A stretch of DNA of 64,000 nt, taken from NCBI RefSeq assembly GCF_001874145.1, contig NZ_MPCX01000002.1, positions 62,001-126,000 on the forward strand. Direction: 5' to 3'. The notes beneath the pieces are model-generated. The model made no database searches. It saw only the letters and a list, made by a program, of their open reading frames with translations, and had not been told where the DNA came from. Numbering within the stretch: the stretch's first letter is position 1; every line of letters starts with the position of its first letter. A program made the translations under genes and the position numbers. Of this stretch, positions 10,325 to 18,926 are shown piece after piece. The DNA is from Lacinutrix sp. MedPE-SW. GTDB taxonomy: Bacteria; Bacteroidota; Bacteroidia; Flavobacteriales; Flavobacteriaceae.

Positions 10325-12154
10325 TTACTCTTTAATAAATTTCAACACAGCACCTACTCCATTAAATTTAATAAAGTATGTACCTGTTGCTAAGCTCGAA
10401 ACATCTATTGAATTTGTTGTACTATTAACAGATTGGGTTTTTACTTTTTGTCCTAACATATTATAGATGGTCGCAACCTGTTCCTCTTTAAGGTTTTTAA
10501 AAGATATTAAACCATTTGTTGGGTTTGGATATATTGCAACCGTATTTAAATTAAACTCATCTACACTTAAATTACAGTTGTAAGCTGGCATATTATAGCC
10601 TTGAGCAGTAAACCTATTTGTCATGGCTTGAATATCTGCACAAGTATAACCATGAGCTGTTCCCATATCTATAGCAGCTTGTCTTACTGCTATTGCAGCG
10701 TTTTGTTGGTTTGTACCACTATTTGTCATGGCTAAACCTTCTAAAAAAGCTTTGTCTGTTTTTTCACGACCTATATCTTCCCAAATTTCCATTAAAGTTG
10801 TTGCCCACATTTGTCCATCTGTATGAATTTGACCAATTAAACCACTTGGATATTGTGCACCATAATTAGTTACTCTACCATTCCAGCAAGTATTATGGCC
10901 ATCCCAACCAAAAACATAATAGTAAGACGCGTCTGTAGTATTCCATTGCCCTAAACTTCTTTTATAAGAGTTTGCCCAATAATCTCCACAACCTTCACTT
11001 AATCCATTTACTTGAGATAATCCACCGTTTGTTAACCAATCGTGCAAACCATGACCTAATTCGTGTAAAACCACATCTGCATCTTCTGCATCATCTACAC
11101 AACCTTCTCCAAAAGACAAACTACCAGAACCACCTAAATAATGTGAATTATCGCTTCCGTTTAATCCAGAAGGATCTACTTTTACACCAGTAGTATATTG
11201 GTATGGCATTAAATTAATACCCAATGTTTCATTTATGTAACGCATACTTTTATCTATGTGGTAATAAACATTTACAGCTTCAAAGCCGTCTTGTTGTCTA
11301 TTAAAATTAAATACACTTGAGGCTTGATTAAATAAGCCTTTACTTGGCGATTCGAAATCTACAACCTCAGCATAAGGTCCTTCTAAATAATATTGGCCAC
11401 CTGTTTGTGTAATATCTAATAAAGTTACATTTGTTCTAGCCGCATCTAACGCTGCATTAGTCGCATCATTATTATCTACATATTGGCCACCATAAACATT
11501 ATTTGTTGCTGTTAAAGGATCGGTTTCAAAAACAAAACCACTTCCATTTACTAACATCATCATGTTACTACTTTTTGCTTTTGGTTCTTCCTTTTTCTTG
11601 TTCTTGTCTTTATGGTTTAATGCTTTATTTTCAACATTAATAACTGTTCCTGTTTCTGCGTTTACAATTATTTCCCAACTACCAATGGGTGTTTGTTTAG
11701 GTTCTAATCTAACAATATATGCTAGTATTGTAGTTTCTCTTTTATTGTAGATAAATAGTTCTTCCTTTTTAAAAGCAATTTCTCCTGCATTAATTTCATT
11801 TTTGGCTATCTCGAAAGCTTCGTTTTGGGTGATTTGTGGTATTGTATTTATTGTTTCTACACTAGCATCGTAAGTACTAGCGTAATAAGTAACGACATTG
11901 TTATTTGAGACATGAATAGTAATTTCTGCATCAAAAACCTGAACACCATTTTGCATTTGGTAATATCTAAATGTCTCGCCAGATAGTCCAACTTTACTAA
12001 ATAACATTTCCAATGTGTGAGCATCTTGTATTTGTAATATCTCACGATTTTGGATTAACCAATTTGTTGCTACAGTCTGTTTACTGTTTTGGGCTATTGC
12101 AAATTGAGAAGTTGCAAAACAAAATGCAATTATAAAAAGTAGATTGTGTTTCAT
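10325..12154 (-). CDS. Secreted gluzincin metalloprotease (FTP/PepSY prodomain) with T9SS sorting domain
   Basis: Exported zinc protease of 609 residues. The start is taken at MKHNLLFIIAFCF (12154), which gives a clean signal peptide; the frame also contains a further upstream ATG at 12196 that adds 14 unlikely residues. After the signal come an FTP/PepSY-type propeptide (about residues 20-180), a KDKNKKKEEPKAK linker, and the catalytic domain with HELGH (H364, E365, H368) and a downstream Glu (E387, in LSEGCGDYW). The layout resembles M4/M36 fungalysin-like proteases. The last about 70 residues (VAIYPNPTNG ... GTYFIKF ... LKFIKE) are a type A T9SS C-terminal sorting domain, so the protein is predicted to leave the cell through the type IX system. 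Confidence 0.9.
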   Translation of the reverse strand: MKHNLLFIIAFCFATSQFAIAQNSKQTVATNWLIQNREILQIQDAHTLEMLFSKVGLSGETFRYYQMQNGVQVFDAEITIHVSNNNVVTYYASTYDASVETINTIPQITQNEAFEIAKNEINAGEIAFKKEELFIYNKRETTILAYIVRLEPKQTPIGSWEIIVNAETGTVINVENKALNHKDKNKKKEEPKAKSSNMMMLVNGSGFVFETDPLTATNNVYGGQYVDNNDATNAALDAARTNVTLLDITQTGGQYYLEGPYAEVVDFESPSKGLFNQASSVFNFNRQQDGFEAVNVYYHIDKSMRYINETLGINLMPYQYTTGVKVDPSGLNGSDNSHYLGGSGSLSFGEGCVDDAEDADVVLHELGHGLHDWLTNGGLSQVNGLSEGCGDYWANSYKRSLGQWNTTDASYYYVFGWDGHNTCWNGRVTNYGAQYPSGLIGQIHTDGQMWATTLMEIWEDIGREKTDKAFLEGLAMTNSGTNQQNAAIAVRQAAIDMGTAHGYTCADIQAMTNRFTAQGYNMPAYNCNLSVDEFNLNTVAIYPNPTNGLISFKNLKEEQVATIYNMLGQKVKTQSVNSTTNSIDVSSLATGTYFIKFNGVGAVLKFIKE

Positions 12155-12218
12155 AGTATTGGTATTTAGTAAACTAGCTAAAACCCAAATGTACAAATTA
12201 CAATCTATTTATTTATTA

Positions 12219-12902
12219 TTAAAACGTTACTTGCGCGGTTAAAACTACCATGGATTGATTTCCTTTAAAGTTAGTACGATTAAGCTCGTTAAAAGCCTCG
12301 TCGTTTAATTTATTTAAAGTATTTAAAAAACCGTAAATATATTGGGCTTTTAATTTAAAGTGACTAAATCCTGCACTTAAACCTACTGCTCCATTTACAT
12401 TAAATCTAGAAATTGGGGTAATATCTTGTGCGGTTACAGTTTCAAAATTATTTATTAAATAATTCTCTTGATTTTCATCTTTTAATTCTAAATCTGCATT
12501 GTATTGTAACATTGGTCCAAGATCAAAAGTTACATAGCTTTCTATTAATTTAACGTGTAATAAAAAAGAAAGTTGTGCAGTAAGTAGCTTGTATTCTATA
12601 TCTTCAGTCGTATTAAAAACGTTAGATTGTCTACCTTCAACACTAAAATTATTTTCTGCTAATTGCATACTGTAACTAACACCATACCATTTGTGAGGTA
12701 GCATTACAGAAGCTGTTAAACCTGCGGCCCAACCATTTCCTTTTTTTGTATTAAAGTTATCTGTTATAATATCATATTGAGTTAAGCCACCAGAAATACC
12801 TATACCGTTTTTTATATCGTAATTTCTTTTTTGCGAATAAGAAAGTGTAACAAAACCTATAGTAAATACTACTAATATAATGTGTTGAATATTTTTAATC
12901 AT
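12219..12902 (-). CDS. Outer-membrane beta-barrel protein, function unknown
   Basis: A 227-residue exported protein whose mature part alternates aromatic and glycine-rich strands (KNGIGISGGLTQYDI, LKAQYIYGFLN) and ends with a beta-strand terminating in Phe (MVVLTAQVTF), as in small outer-membrane barrels. The start is placed at ATG 12902 (MIKNIQHIILVVF..., a signal peptide). An in-frame ATG at 12947 is upstream of the likely promoter box and is disfavoured. It may be cotranscribed with the downstream protease gene 65 bp away. No specific family function can be assigned. Confidence 0.7.
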   Translation of the reverse strand: MIKNIQHIILVVFTIGFVTLSYSQKRNYDIKNGIGISGGLTQYDIITDNFNTKKGNGWAAGLTASVMLPHKWYGVSYSMQLAENNFSVEGRQSNVFNTTEDIEYKLLTAQLSFLLHVKLIESYVTFDLGPMLQYNADLELKDENQENYLINNFETVTAQDITPISRFNVNGAVGLSAGFSHFKLKAQYIYGFLNTLNKLNDEAFNELNRTNFKGNQSMVVLTAQVTF

Positions 12903-12921
12903 AAATTTGGGTATAAAAGCA

Positions 12922-12929
12922 CAAATATA
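12922..12929 (-). promoter_or_regulatory. -7 box TATATTTG for the beta-barrel gene
   Basis: Read on the minus strand, TATATTTG matches TAnnTTTG exactly, about 20 nt before ATG 12902. No clear TTTG -33 element is visible. The box position supports the shorter start. Confidence 0.5.
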
Positions 12930-12976
12930 ACCTAAATTAGTAATCATTAACTAACCATAAAAAACAGTTATCTATC

Positions 12977-13906
12977 ATGGGACAATTTATTCTTATTCCG
13001 ATTATATTTTTCGGACTTATTATTTTAATATCTGCTTTCTTCGTAGTAAAGCAACAAACCGCTGTTATTGTAGAGCGCTTTGGTAAATTTCATAGCATAC
13101 GTCAATCTGGCTTACATTTAAAAATACCTTTAGTAGACCGTATTGCAGGACGTTTAAGTTTAAAAATACAACAATTAGATGTTATTATAGAGACAAAAAC
13201 GTTAGATGATGTGTTTGTACGTTTAAAAGTTTCTGTACAGTATAAAGTAATAAAAGACAAAGTGTATGATGCGTTTTATAAACTAGATTACCCACATGAT
13301 CAAATAACATCTTATGTATTTGATGTTGTACGTGCCGAAGTACCAAAAATGAAATTAGACGATGTTTTTGTTAGAAAAGATGATATTGCCTTAGCTGTAA
13401 AAGCAGAATTAAATGATGCTATGATGGATTACGGATTTGATATTATTAAAACCTTAGTTACAGATATCGATCCAGATGCACAGGTAAAAGCTGCCATGAA
13501 CCGCATTAACGCATCTGAACGTGAAAAAACTGCTGCACAATATGAAGGTGATGCTGCACGTATTTTAATTGTAGAAAAAGCAAAAGCCGAAGCAGAAAGT
13601 AAACGTTTACAAGGTCAAGGTATTGCAGACCAACGTCGAGAAATTGCTCGTGGTCTTGAAGAAAGTGTAGAGGTTTTAAATAAAGTTGGTATTAATTCTC
13701 AAGAAGCATCTGCTTTAATTGTTGTGACACAGCATTACGATACTTTACAATCTATAGGTCAAGAAACAAACAGTAATTTAATTTTACTACCTAATTCACC
13801 ACAAGCGGGAAGTAATATGTTAAACGATATGGTTGCTAGTTTTACTGCTAGTAATCAAATTGGAGAAGCTATGAAAAATGCAAAAAAGAAAAAGGAATTA
13901 GAATAA
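12977..13906 (+). CDS. SPFH/band-7 domain membrane protein (stomatin/QmcA-like)
   Basis: A 309-residue protein with one N-terminal transmembrane helix (residues about 4-24) followed by a band-7 domain (VVKQQTAVIVERFGKFHSI ... GLHLKIPLVDRI) and a helical, Ala/Glu-rich coiled-coil region (about residues 170-230, SEREKTAAQYEGDAARI). This is the architecture of prokaryotic stomatin-like proteins that form oligomers in membrane microdomains. No NfeD partner gene is adjacent. It is monocistronic, followed by its own terminator. Confidence 0.9.
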   Translation: MGQFILIPIIFFGLIILISAFFVVKQQTAVIVERFGKFHSIRQSGLHLKIPLVDRIAGRLSLKIQQLDVIIETKTLDDVFVRLKVSVQYKVIKDKVYDAFYKLDYPHDQITSYVFDVVRAEVPKMKLDDVFVRKDDIALAVKAELNDAMMDYGFDIIKTLVTDIDPDAQVKAAMNRINASEREKTAAQYEGDAARILIVEKAKAEAESKRLQGQGIADQRREIARGLEESVEVLNKVGINSQEASALIVVTQHYDTLQSIGQETNSNLILLPNSPQAGSNMLNDMVASFTASNQIGEAMKNAKKKKELE

Positions 13907-13926
13907 CAAATTACTCTCAAATAAAT

Positions 13927-13958
13927 AAAAAAGCCTCTAAAAATTAGAGGCTTTTTTT
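13927..13958. terminator. Bidirectional terminator after the SPFH gene
   Basis: AAAAAAGCCTCTAA / TTAGAGGCTTTTTT hairpin with a 3-nt loop between convergent genes. Confidence 0.85.
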
Positions 13959-13961
13959 ATG

Positions 13962-14162
13962 CTATTTTTTATAACGTTCTTTAAGTTCTACTAGCGTATT
14001 TCTATAATTCTCTAAAGACTCTTTGTCTAAAGTTGCTTCATCGCCATGAGGTAATGTGTCTCTGGTTTCTTTTAGATATTTTTGTAGTTCTGGATAATTT
14101 TCCTCAATATCTCTAGTAATTTGACTAATTTCTGTTAAAATTTGTTGTGCTTCTTTATCCAT
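13962..14162 (-). CDS. Small conserved-looking helical protein, unknown function
   Basis: A 66-residue, highly charged, predicted all-helical protein (MDKEAQQILTEISQITRDIE ... ELKERYKK) with no signal peptide and no cysteine. It ends 3 bp from the terminator hairpin and lies 78 bp downstream of the GNAT-like gene on the same strand, so it may be the last gene of that transcript. Heptad-like spacing of Ile/Leu suggests a short coiled coil. I do not recognise the family. Confidence 0.7.
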   Translation of the reverse strand: MDKEAQQILTEISQITRDIEENYPELQKYLKETRDTLPHGDEATLDKESLENYRNTLVELKERYKK

Positions 14163-14240
14163 AATTTCTTGGTTTTACTCTAAAATTAATAGTAAAATTG
14201 AAGAAATTAAAATTTTTGATGCTAATTGATTGTTAAAAAC

Positions 14241-15398
14241 CTACTTAAAAGGATGACGCTCAACCCAATCTCGTGCAGGATTTAAGTACTTAACAATAAA
14301 TCTTAATAGCATATTTGAAGGAAACGTATTAGTATGTTTCATATAAACATCCATAGCTTTTGCTTTTGCTCCTATAGAACTTTTTATTTCCATTGCAGTA
14401 CGTGCGTATATAATAGTATTAAAATTATTTTCTATACCAAAAACAGCCATATCATAAAGCATATTAAGATATATTTGATGCTTTTTCTGTAAACTATTAT
14501 TATAGCCTAAAAAGTAAGTTTCTAGTTTTCTTTCGTTTATTATTAGACTAAAAAAACCTACTAATTCTTGATTTATAAAATAGCCAAAAACTTTAAAATT
14601 ATCTTTTAGAGCTGTTTTTAAATCTATAAAATGACAAGAGTTTAATATAAATGAATTTACCCTAGCATTATCTGAAACATTCTTATAAAGCTGAAATATT
14701 TGTGGTTTTAATTTAATAAGTTCGTTTAAATCAAGCTCTTTTTTTTCAATTACCTTTCCTTTTTTTAATGCCGATTTATAACGGTCACGATATTTTTTAT
14801 TTAAAGCACTACTATAATCCTGTTTTGTTTTCCACACTTCTGGAATTGTAAAAACCATATTGGGTTGTACTTGCACTTTATATAGTTTTTCTCTTTTAAA
14901 AATATGCCCATATTTGTGTATAGCATCAGCTTTAAAATAATCTTTAAAAGCTATAATTCTAACGTTTTTTTTATTTGTGTTTTTTATTTGTTGTGCAATG
15001 CTTTTTAAAGCTTTAAAAACTTCATTTAAAAATTGAGTATACTCAATTTCATGTCTATTAAAATACAAACCATGTTGTCCTGTATGCATTATATTACCTA
15101 CAATTAAAGCATTACCTCTTACTATTTTTGAAATTACTTGTTTAGATTTTCTAATTAAATAGTTATCGTTTGTATTTCTAAAAATATCATCAAGATACAT
15201 TTCTACACGTTGAACAATAGCTATTGCTACAAGTTTTTCAGCTTTAAAGACACCAATATAATATGGCGTAACATTATTTGGGCATGAATTTTCTAAGGCT
15301 TTAAGAAACTGTTGTTTTAAAAAAATATCATTATGATTTAAACAATCCCAAGATTTTGGGAGCGCGTTTGATGTATGATAAATTTTATAAGTAATCAA
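14241..15398 (-). CDS. GNAT/FemAB-like acyltransferase domain protein
   Basis: A 385-residue soluble protein whose C-terminal half looks like a GNAT fold of the FemAB/BioF2 type (NKKYRDRYKSALKKGKVI, then FKVFGYFINQELVGFFSLII and LETYFLGYNN). Such proteins transfer acyl or aminoacyl groups in peptidoglycan or envelope biosynthesis, or act on unknown substrates. No signal peptide is present. The substrate is unknown and the family assignment rests on the fold-like pattern only. Confidence 0.65.
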   Translation of the reverse strand: MITYKIYHTSNALPKSWDCLNHNDIFLKQQFLKALENSCPNNVTPYYIGVFKAEKLVAIAIVQRVEMYLDDIFRNTNDNYLIRKSKQVISKIVRGNALIVGNIMHTGQHGLYFNRHEIEYTQFLNEVFKALKSIAQQIKNTNKKNVRIIAFKDYFKADAIHKYGHIFKREKLYKVQVQPNMVFTIPEVWKTKQDYSSALNKKYRDRYKSALKKGKVIEKKELDLNELIKLKPQIFQLYKNVSDNARVNSFILNSCHFIDLKTALKDNFKVFGYFINQELVGFFSLIINERKLETYFLGYNNSLQKKHQIYLNMLYDMAVFGIENNFNTIIYARTAMEIKSSIGAKAKAMDVYMKHTNTFPSNMLLRFIVKYLNPARDWVERHPFK

Positions 15399-15408
15399 TG
15401 TTTGTAAA

Positions 15409-15446
15409 AAAAGAAAAAGACTGAAACTATTATAATTTCAGCCTTT
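15409..15446 (-). terminator. Terminator downstream of glnS
   Basis: On the minus strand, AAAGGCTGAAATTA pairs with the segment TAGTTTCAGTCTTT, and a T-rich tract follows (15409-15420 region). It lies directly after the glnS stop. Confidence 0.65.
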
Positions 15447-15472
15447 GTAAAGTTATGTTTTTAATTGGTTAA

Positions 15473-17476
15473 TTACAAGGCTTTTGCCTCTGTTACTAAC
15501 AATTGATTTTTATCGTCTAAAGCTTTAGTGATAAATGCATTTATAGCTTCGTTTTTTTCTAATCCATTTTTTAATAAAACACCTAAACTAATCATGGTAA
15601 TTATTCGCGTTCCACTTTTTTTAACCGATGTGCCAAATAATGGTTCTAGATCTTCGTAAGTGATGCTTTTTGCTAATTCTTGAATCTCTGCTTTCGCTTT
15701 TGCTTGCTTATCTTCTGGCATACGATCGTACTTTTTACCATAAGATTTTATTTGCTCTATAGCTGGACGGTTATTTTGTTGTGGTTGTTTTTGTTGGTTG
15801 TTATTACTTGCTTTAGGTTTTGCTTTTGCCCAAGAGTCGCGTAATCCAACCGTTTTATTAAAAACTAAATTATTTGCAGTAGAATCGTTATCTACATTAA
15901 AATAACCTAAACGTTGAAACTGGAATTGTTCACCAACTTTAGCATTAGCTAAACTTGGTTCTACAAATGCTTCTATAACTTTTAAAGAGTTTGGGTTTAT
16001 AAACTCCATAAAATCTTTTTCTGCATGGCTATCTGGCGCTTCGTTTGTAAATAATCTATCATATTCTCTAACTTCTGCTTTTAAAGCATGTTTTATAGAT
16101 ACCCAATGTAATGTTCCTTTTACTTTCTTTTCGGTATCTGTAGAATACGTACAATTTATTTGTATAACATTACCATTTGCATCCTTTTCTACATTTTCTG
16201 CCTTAATAATGTATGCATTTTTAAGTCTTACTTCTCCTCCTAATTTTAACCTAAAAAACTTGTTTCCAGCTTCTTCTTTAAAATCTTCTTTTTCAATGTA
16301 TAATTCACGAGAAAATGGTACTTTTCTAAATCCTGCAGTTTTATCTTCCTGGTTATTTTCGGCTTCAAGCCATTCTTCTTTATCTTCAGGATAGTTTGTA
16401 ATTACAACTTTTACAGGATCTAAAACAGCCATTACTCTATCGGCTTTTTTATTTAAATCTTCACGAATACAAAATTCTAAAAGTGATACATCTATAACAT
16501 TTTCACGCTTTGCAACACCAACAGTTTCTACAAATTTTCTAATAGATTGTGGTGTATAACCGCGACGACGCAAACCAGAAATAGTTGGCATTCTTGGGTC
16601 ATCCCAACCGTTTACAATACCTTCTTCTACTAATTTAAGTAACTTACGTTTACTCATAATTGTGTAGCTTAAGTTTAAACGTGCGAATTCTCGCTGTTTA
16701 GGCTGCATTGGGTACTTGTCTTTAGCAAAGTTATATACTTGCTCCTTAAACCAATTATAAAGCTCTCTATGCGGTTTAAATTCTAGTGAGCATAATGAAT
16801 GTGATATTTGCTCTATGTAATCACTTTCACCGTGTGTCCAGTCGTACATTGGGTATATACACCAATTACTACCGGTACGGTGATGATCTTTTTTTAAAAC
16901 ACGATACATAATAGGATCTCGCATAAGCATATTAGGATGCTGCATGTCTATTTTTGCACGTAAAATATGCTCTCCTTCTTTGCAATCTCCAGCTTTCATT
17001 TTTGCAAAAAGTTCAAGATTTTCGTCTACAGTTCTATTTCTAAAAGGACCATCTACTCCTGGTTGTGTTGGTGTTCCTTTTTGTTCTGCCATGGCTTCAC
17101 TAGATTGAGAATCTACGTAAGCTTTACCGCCTTTTATTAGTAAAATTGCCCAATCGTAAAGTTCTTGAAAATAGTCTGATGAGTAACACTCTTCTGCCCA
17201 TTTATAGCCTAACCAAGATACATCTTCTTTAATAGCGTCTACATATTCCTGCTCTTCTTTAGCAGGATTTGTATCGTCAAAACGTAAGTTAACAGGTGCA
17301 TTATATCTTTCTCCTAAACCAAAACTAATACCAATGGCTTTAGTGTGCCCAATGTGTAAATAGCCATTAGGTTCTGGCGGAAAACGAAAACGTAACTTAT
17401 TTTTTTCTAATCCGTTTGCTAAATCTTCTTCTATAATATGCTCTAAAAAATTGAGCGATTTTGTTTCTGTAGACAT
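15473..17476 (-). CDS. glnS: Glutamine--tRNA ligase with C-terminal extension
   Basis: Class I synthetase charging tRNA-Gln directly; 667 residues compared with about 550 in E. coli. The HIGH motif is HIGH (residues 41-44, in PPEPNGYLHIGHTKAI) and KMSKS is MSKRK (residues 274-278). The anticodon-binding beta-barrels occupy about residues 340-550. After a Gln/Asn-rich linker (about 553-572) comes an additional helical domain to residue 667, with a basic loop (TSVKKSGTRIITMISLG). I recognise this as a lineage-typical appendage, possibly related to YqeY/GatB-tail domains; that relation is unproven. Its presence predicts that a GatCAB amidotransferase route is not needed for Gln-tRNA. Confidence 0.96.
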   Translation of the reverse strand: MSTETKSLNFLEHIIEEDLANGLEKNKLRFRFPPEPNGYLHIGHTKAIGISFGLGERYNAPVNLRFDDTNPAKEEQEYVDAIKEDVSWLGYKWAEECYSSDYFQELYDWAILLIKGGKAYVDSQSSEAMAEQKGTPTQPGVDGPFRNRTVDENLELFAKMKAGDCKEGEHILRAKIDMQHPNMLMRDPIMYRVLKKDHHRTGSNWCIYPMYDWTHGESDYIEQISHSLCSLEFKPHRELYNWFKEQVYNFAKDKYPMQPKQREFARLNLSYTIMSKRKLLKLVEEGIVNGWDDPRMPTISGLRRRGYTPQSIRKFVETVGVAKRENVIDVSLLEFCIREDLNKKADRVMAVLDPVKVVITNYPEDKEEWLEAENNQEDKTAGFRKVPFSRELYIEKEDFKEEAGNKFFRLKLGGEVRLKNAYIIKAENVEKDANGNVIQINCTYSTDTEKKVKGTLHWVSIKHALKAEVREYDRLFTNEAPDSHAEKDFMEFINPNSLKVIEAFVEPSLANAKVGEQFQFQRLGYFNVDNDSTANNLVFNKTVGLRDSWAKAKPKASNNNQQKQPQQNNRPAIEQIKSYGKKYDRMPEDKQAKAKAEIQELAKSITYEDLEPLFGTSVKKSGTRIITMISLGVLLKNGLEKNEAINAFITKALDDKNQLLVTEAKAL

Positions 17477-17613
17477 ACTTGTATTCTTGATTTTAATTGA
17501 TTATTTGCTATTAAATCAACTTAAAAATAGTTTGTAAAATTAATGAAAATACGTAACAAAATAACCGTTTATTATACATATACTTTATAACATTAATTAA
17601 AACAATAAAACTT

Positions 17614-17814
17614 ATGAGTTATAGCTGCCCAAAATGTAATAATACTACATACGAAACAGGACAAATGCGTGCTACTGGCGGTACATTATCTAAAATTTTT
17701 GATGTACAAAACAAAAAATTTACATCTGTAACTTGCAAAAATTGTACTTATACAGAGTTTTATAAAACTAAAACTAGTGCAATAAGTAATGTTTTTGATT
17801 TTTTTACAAGCTAA
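17614..17814 (+). CDS. Small zinc-ribbon protein
   Basis: A 66-residue protein with two Cys pairs, CPKC (residues 5-8) and CKNC (40-43), forming a predicted zinc ribbon around the segment GQMRATGGTLSKIFDVQNKK. It resembles the short zinc-ribbon nucleic-acid-binding proteins found widely in bacteria. It lies 66 bp upstream of folB on the same strand, but folB appears to have its own promoter. Function unknown. Confidence 0.8.
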   Translation: MSYSCPKCNNTTYETGQMRATGGTLSKIFDVQNKKFTSVTCKNCTYTEFYKTKTSAISNVFDFFTS

Positions 17815-17868
17815 AATAGCTTTGAAAATTTATTTTAAAAATAATAGCTAAACTGAAAAAACTCGCAT

Positions 17869-17876
17869 TACATTTG
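17869..17876 (+). promoter_or_regulatory. -7 box TACATTTG immediately upstream of folB
   Basis: Exact TAnnTTTG match ending 4 nt before the folB ATG (17881). Transcription would start at or within a few bases of the ATG, implying a leaderless or nearly leaderless mRNA. No convincing -33 TTTG is seen. Confidence 0.55.
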
Positions 17877-17880
17877 CGCT

Positions 17881-18252
17881 ATGGGAATAATTAAAGTTGA
17901 AAACATACGTGTTTATGCACATCATGGTTGTTTAAAAGAAGAAACAGCAATAGGTAGTGATTATCGTGTAGATTTAAAGGTAAAAGCCGATTTACAAAAA
18001 AGTGCAAGTTCTGATGCTTTAAAAGATACTGTAGATTATGTACTTTTAAATAAAATTGTAGTTGAAGAAATGGCTACGCCAAGTGCACTTTTAGAACATG
18101 TTGCTAAGCGTATTTTAGATAGAATTTTTGCTGAAGATAAGCTAGTTACTGTTGTAACTGTTGCAGTAAGCAAAATAAATCCTCCAATTGGTGGTGATGT
18201 TGAGATGGTTACCATAGAAATAACCGAAAAAAGAAAAACAGGAAGTAAATAG
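17881..18252 (+). CDS. folB: Dihydroneopterin aldolase
   Basis: Folate biosynthesis: cleaves 7,8-dihydroneopterin to 6-hydroxymethyl-7,8-dihydropterin and glycolaldehyde. At 123 residues it is the normal length for FolB. Family landmarks are the start IIKVENIRVYAHHGCLKEE, the conserved Glu/Tyr region TVDYVLLNKIVVEEM, LLEHVAKRI, and the SKINPPIGGDVEMVTIEI end. It is a single copy, followed by tRNA-Cys on the same strand. Confidence 0.95.
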   Translation: MGIIKVENIRVYAHHGCLKEETAIGSDYRVDLKVKADLQKSASSDALKDTVDYVLLNKIVVEEMATPSALLEHVAKRILDRIFAEDKLVTVVTVAVSKINPPIGGDVEMVTIEITEKRKTGSK

Positions 18253-18272
18253 TGTAAAAAGGGAATTATTTT

Positions 18273-18280
18273 TATATTTG
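18273..18280 (+). promoter_or_regulatory. -7 box TATATTTG upstream of tRNA-Cys
   Basis: Exact TAnnTTTG match about 46 nt before the mature tRNA 5' end. It would give a short 5' leader to be removed by RNase P. Confidence 0.45.
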
Positions 18281-18326
18281 CCTTCTCGTTATAATTAATG
18301 AGTCTCCTATTTTTTTAGGAAATTAG

Positions 18327-18397
18327 GGTGTCGTGGCCGAGTGGCTAGGCAGTGGTCTGCAACACCATCTACAGCGGTTCGAATCCGCTCGACACCT
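18327..18397 (+). tRNA. tRNA-Cys (anticodon GCA)
   Basis: A 71-nt cloverleaf: acceptor GGTGTCG/CGACACC with discriminator T (U73, the cysteine identity base), short D stem GCC/GGC, anticodon stem GTGGT/ACCAT around loop CTGCAAC (GCA), and T arm AGCGG/CCGCT with TTCGAAT. No CCA is encoded, so it must be added post-transcriptionally. It is followed at once by a terminator hairpin. Confidence 0.97.
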
Positions 18398-18399
18398 CG

Positions 18400-18433
18400 A
18401 AAAAAGCGTTACTTTTTAGTAGCGCTTTTTTTA
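18400..18433 (+). terminator. Terminator of tRNA-Cys
   Basis: AAAAAGCGTTACT / AGTAGCGCTTTTT hairpin (one G-U pair), TTTT loop, T-rich tail. Confidence 0.85.
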
Positions 18434-18466
18434 TTTTAAATTTTAAAAAAATTTATAGTAAGAGGT

Positions 18467-18533
18467 TTATAGCGGTTCTAATTCTGCTTAACACCTAAAA
18501 ACAAGCATTACTCTTTTATTAGCGCTTCTCTTA
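18467..18533 (+). repeat. Decayed tandem copy of the tRNA-Cys 3' half plus terminator
   Basis: AGCGGTTCTAATTCTGCTTA followed by ACACCT matches the T-arm and acceptor 3' strand of tRNA-Cys (18373-18397) with a few mostly C-to-T or G-to-A changes. The next bases (AAGCATTACTC...TTAGCGCTTCTC) match the tRNA terminator. The offset is 98 bp. The copy lacks the 5' half of a tRNA and cannot be functional. Confidence 0.8.
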
Positions 18534-18569
18534 TTTTATTATTTAATTTAGTGACAGCTTATTTAAGCT

Positions 18570-18920
18570 TTAATTAAACCAAACAGCGTAACGCTTTTTA
18601 CGTAACTGTAAAGCTAATGCTTTTTCCATTTTTAATGCTTCGGCTCTTGTTGCTAATGGTTTTATATGGTTATATAAACTTGGCCTTAAGTAAGACCCAT
18701 ATTTTTCTACAATGTTTGAAGATAACTTATAGCCTTTTGCATTTCTATATCCTGTTTTATGCTGTAGAAAACGCTCTTTTGGTGTCTTGCTTGTCATACC
18801 TACATATAAACATTCTAAAACGCCGTTAAATTGTGGATTTGCAGCTCTAAACTTAGCGTTTTCTGTAAATACCTTTTTACGTAATTCTATAACGTAAATA
18901 TGGTATTGTGTTTTAGACAT
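18570..18920 (-). CDS. GIY-YIG-like domain protein
   Basis: A 116-residue protein. HIYVIEL (near residue 7) followed by CLYVGMTSKTPKERFLQHKTG resembles the two beta strands and the catalytic Arg helix of GIY-YIG endonucleases, with about 25 residues inserted between the motifs. A conserved Glu (in MEKALALQL) could be the metal ligand. Whether it is an active nuclease is unknown. It starts 6 bp after the LysE gene stop on the same strand and could be cotranscribed with it. Confidence 0.65.
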   Translation of the reverse strand: MSKTQYHIYVIELRKKVFTENAKFRAANPQFNGVLECLYVGMTSKTPKERFLQHKTGYRNAKGYKLSSNIVEKYGSYLRPSLYNHIKPLATRAEALKMEKALALQLRKKRYAVWFN

Positions 18921-18926
18921 GTGTAT

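Noticed and set aside
12155-12196. Longer start for the gluzincin protease
   Set aside because: It adds 14 residues before an otherwise canonical signal peptide; the internal ATG fits better.
18327-18533. tRNA-Cys as an attachment site of an integrated element
   Set aside because: The two similar segments are only 98 bp apart, diverged, and no integrase or mobile genes lie nearby. The excision-scar possibility is noted as a finding only.
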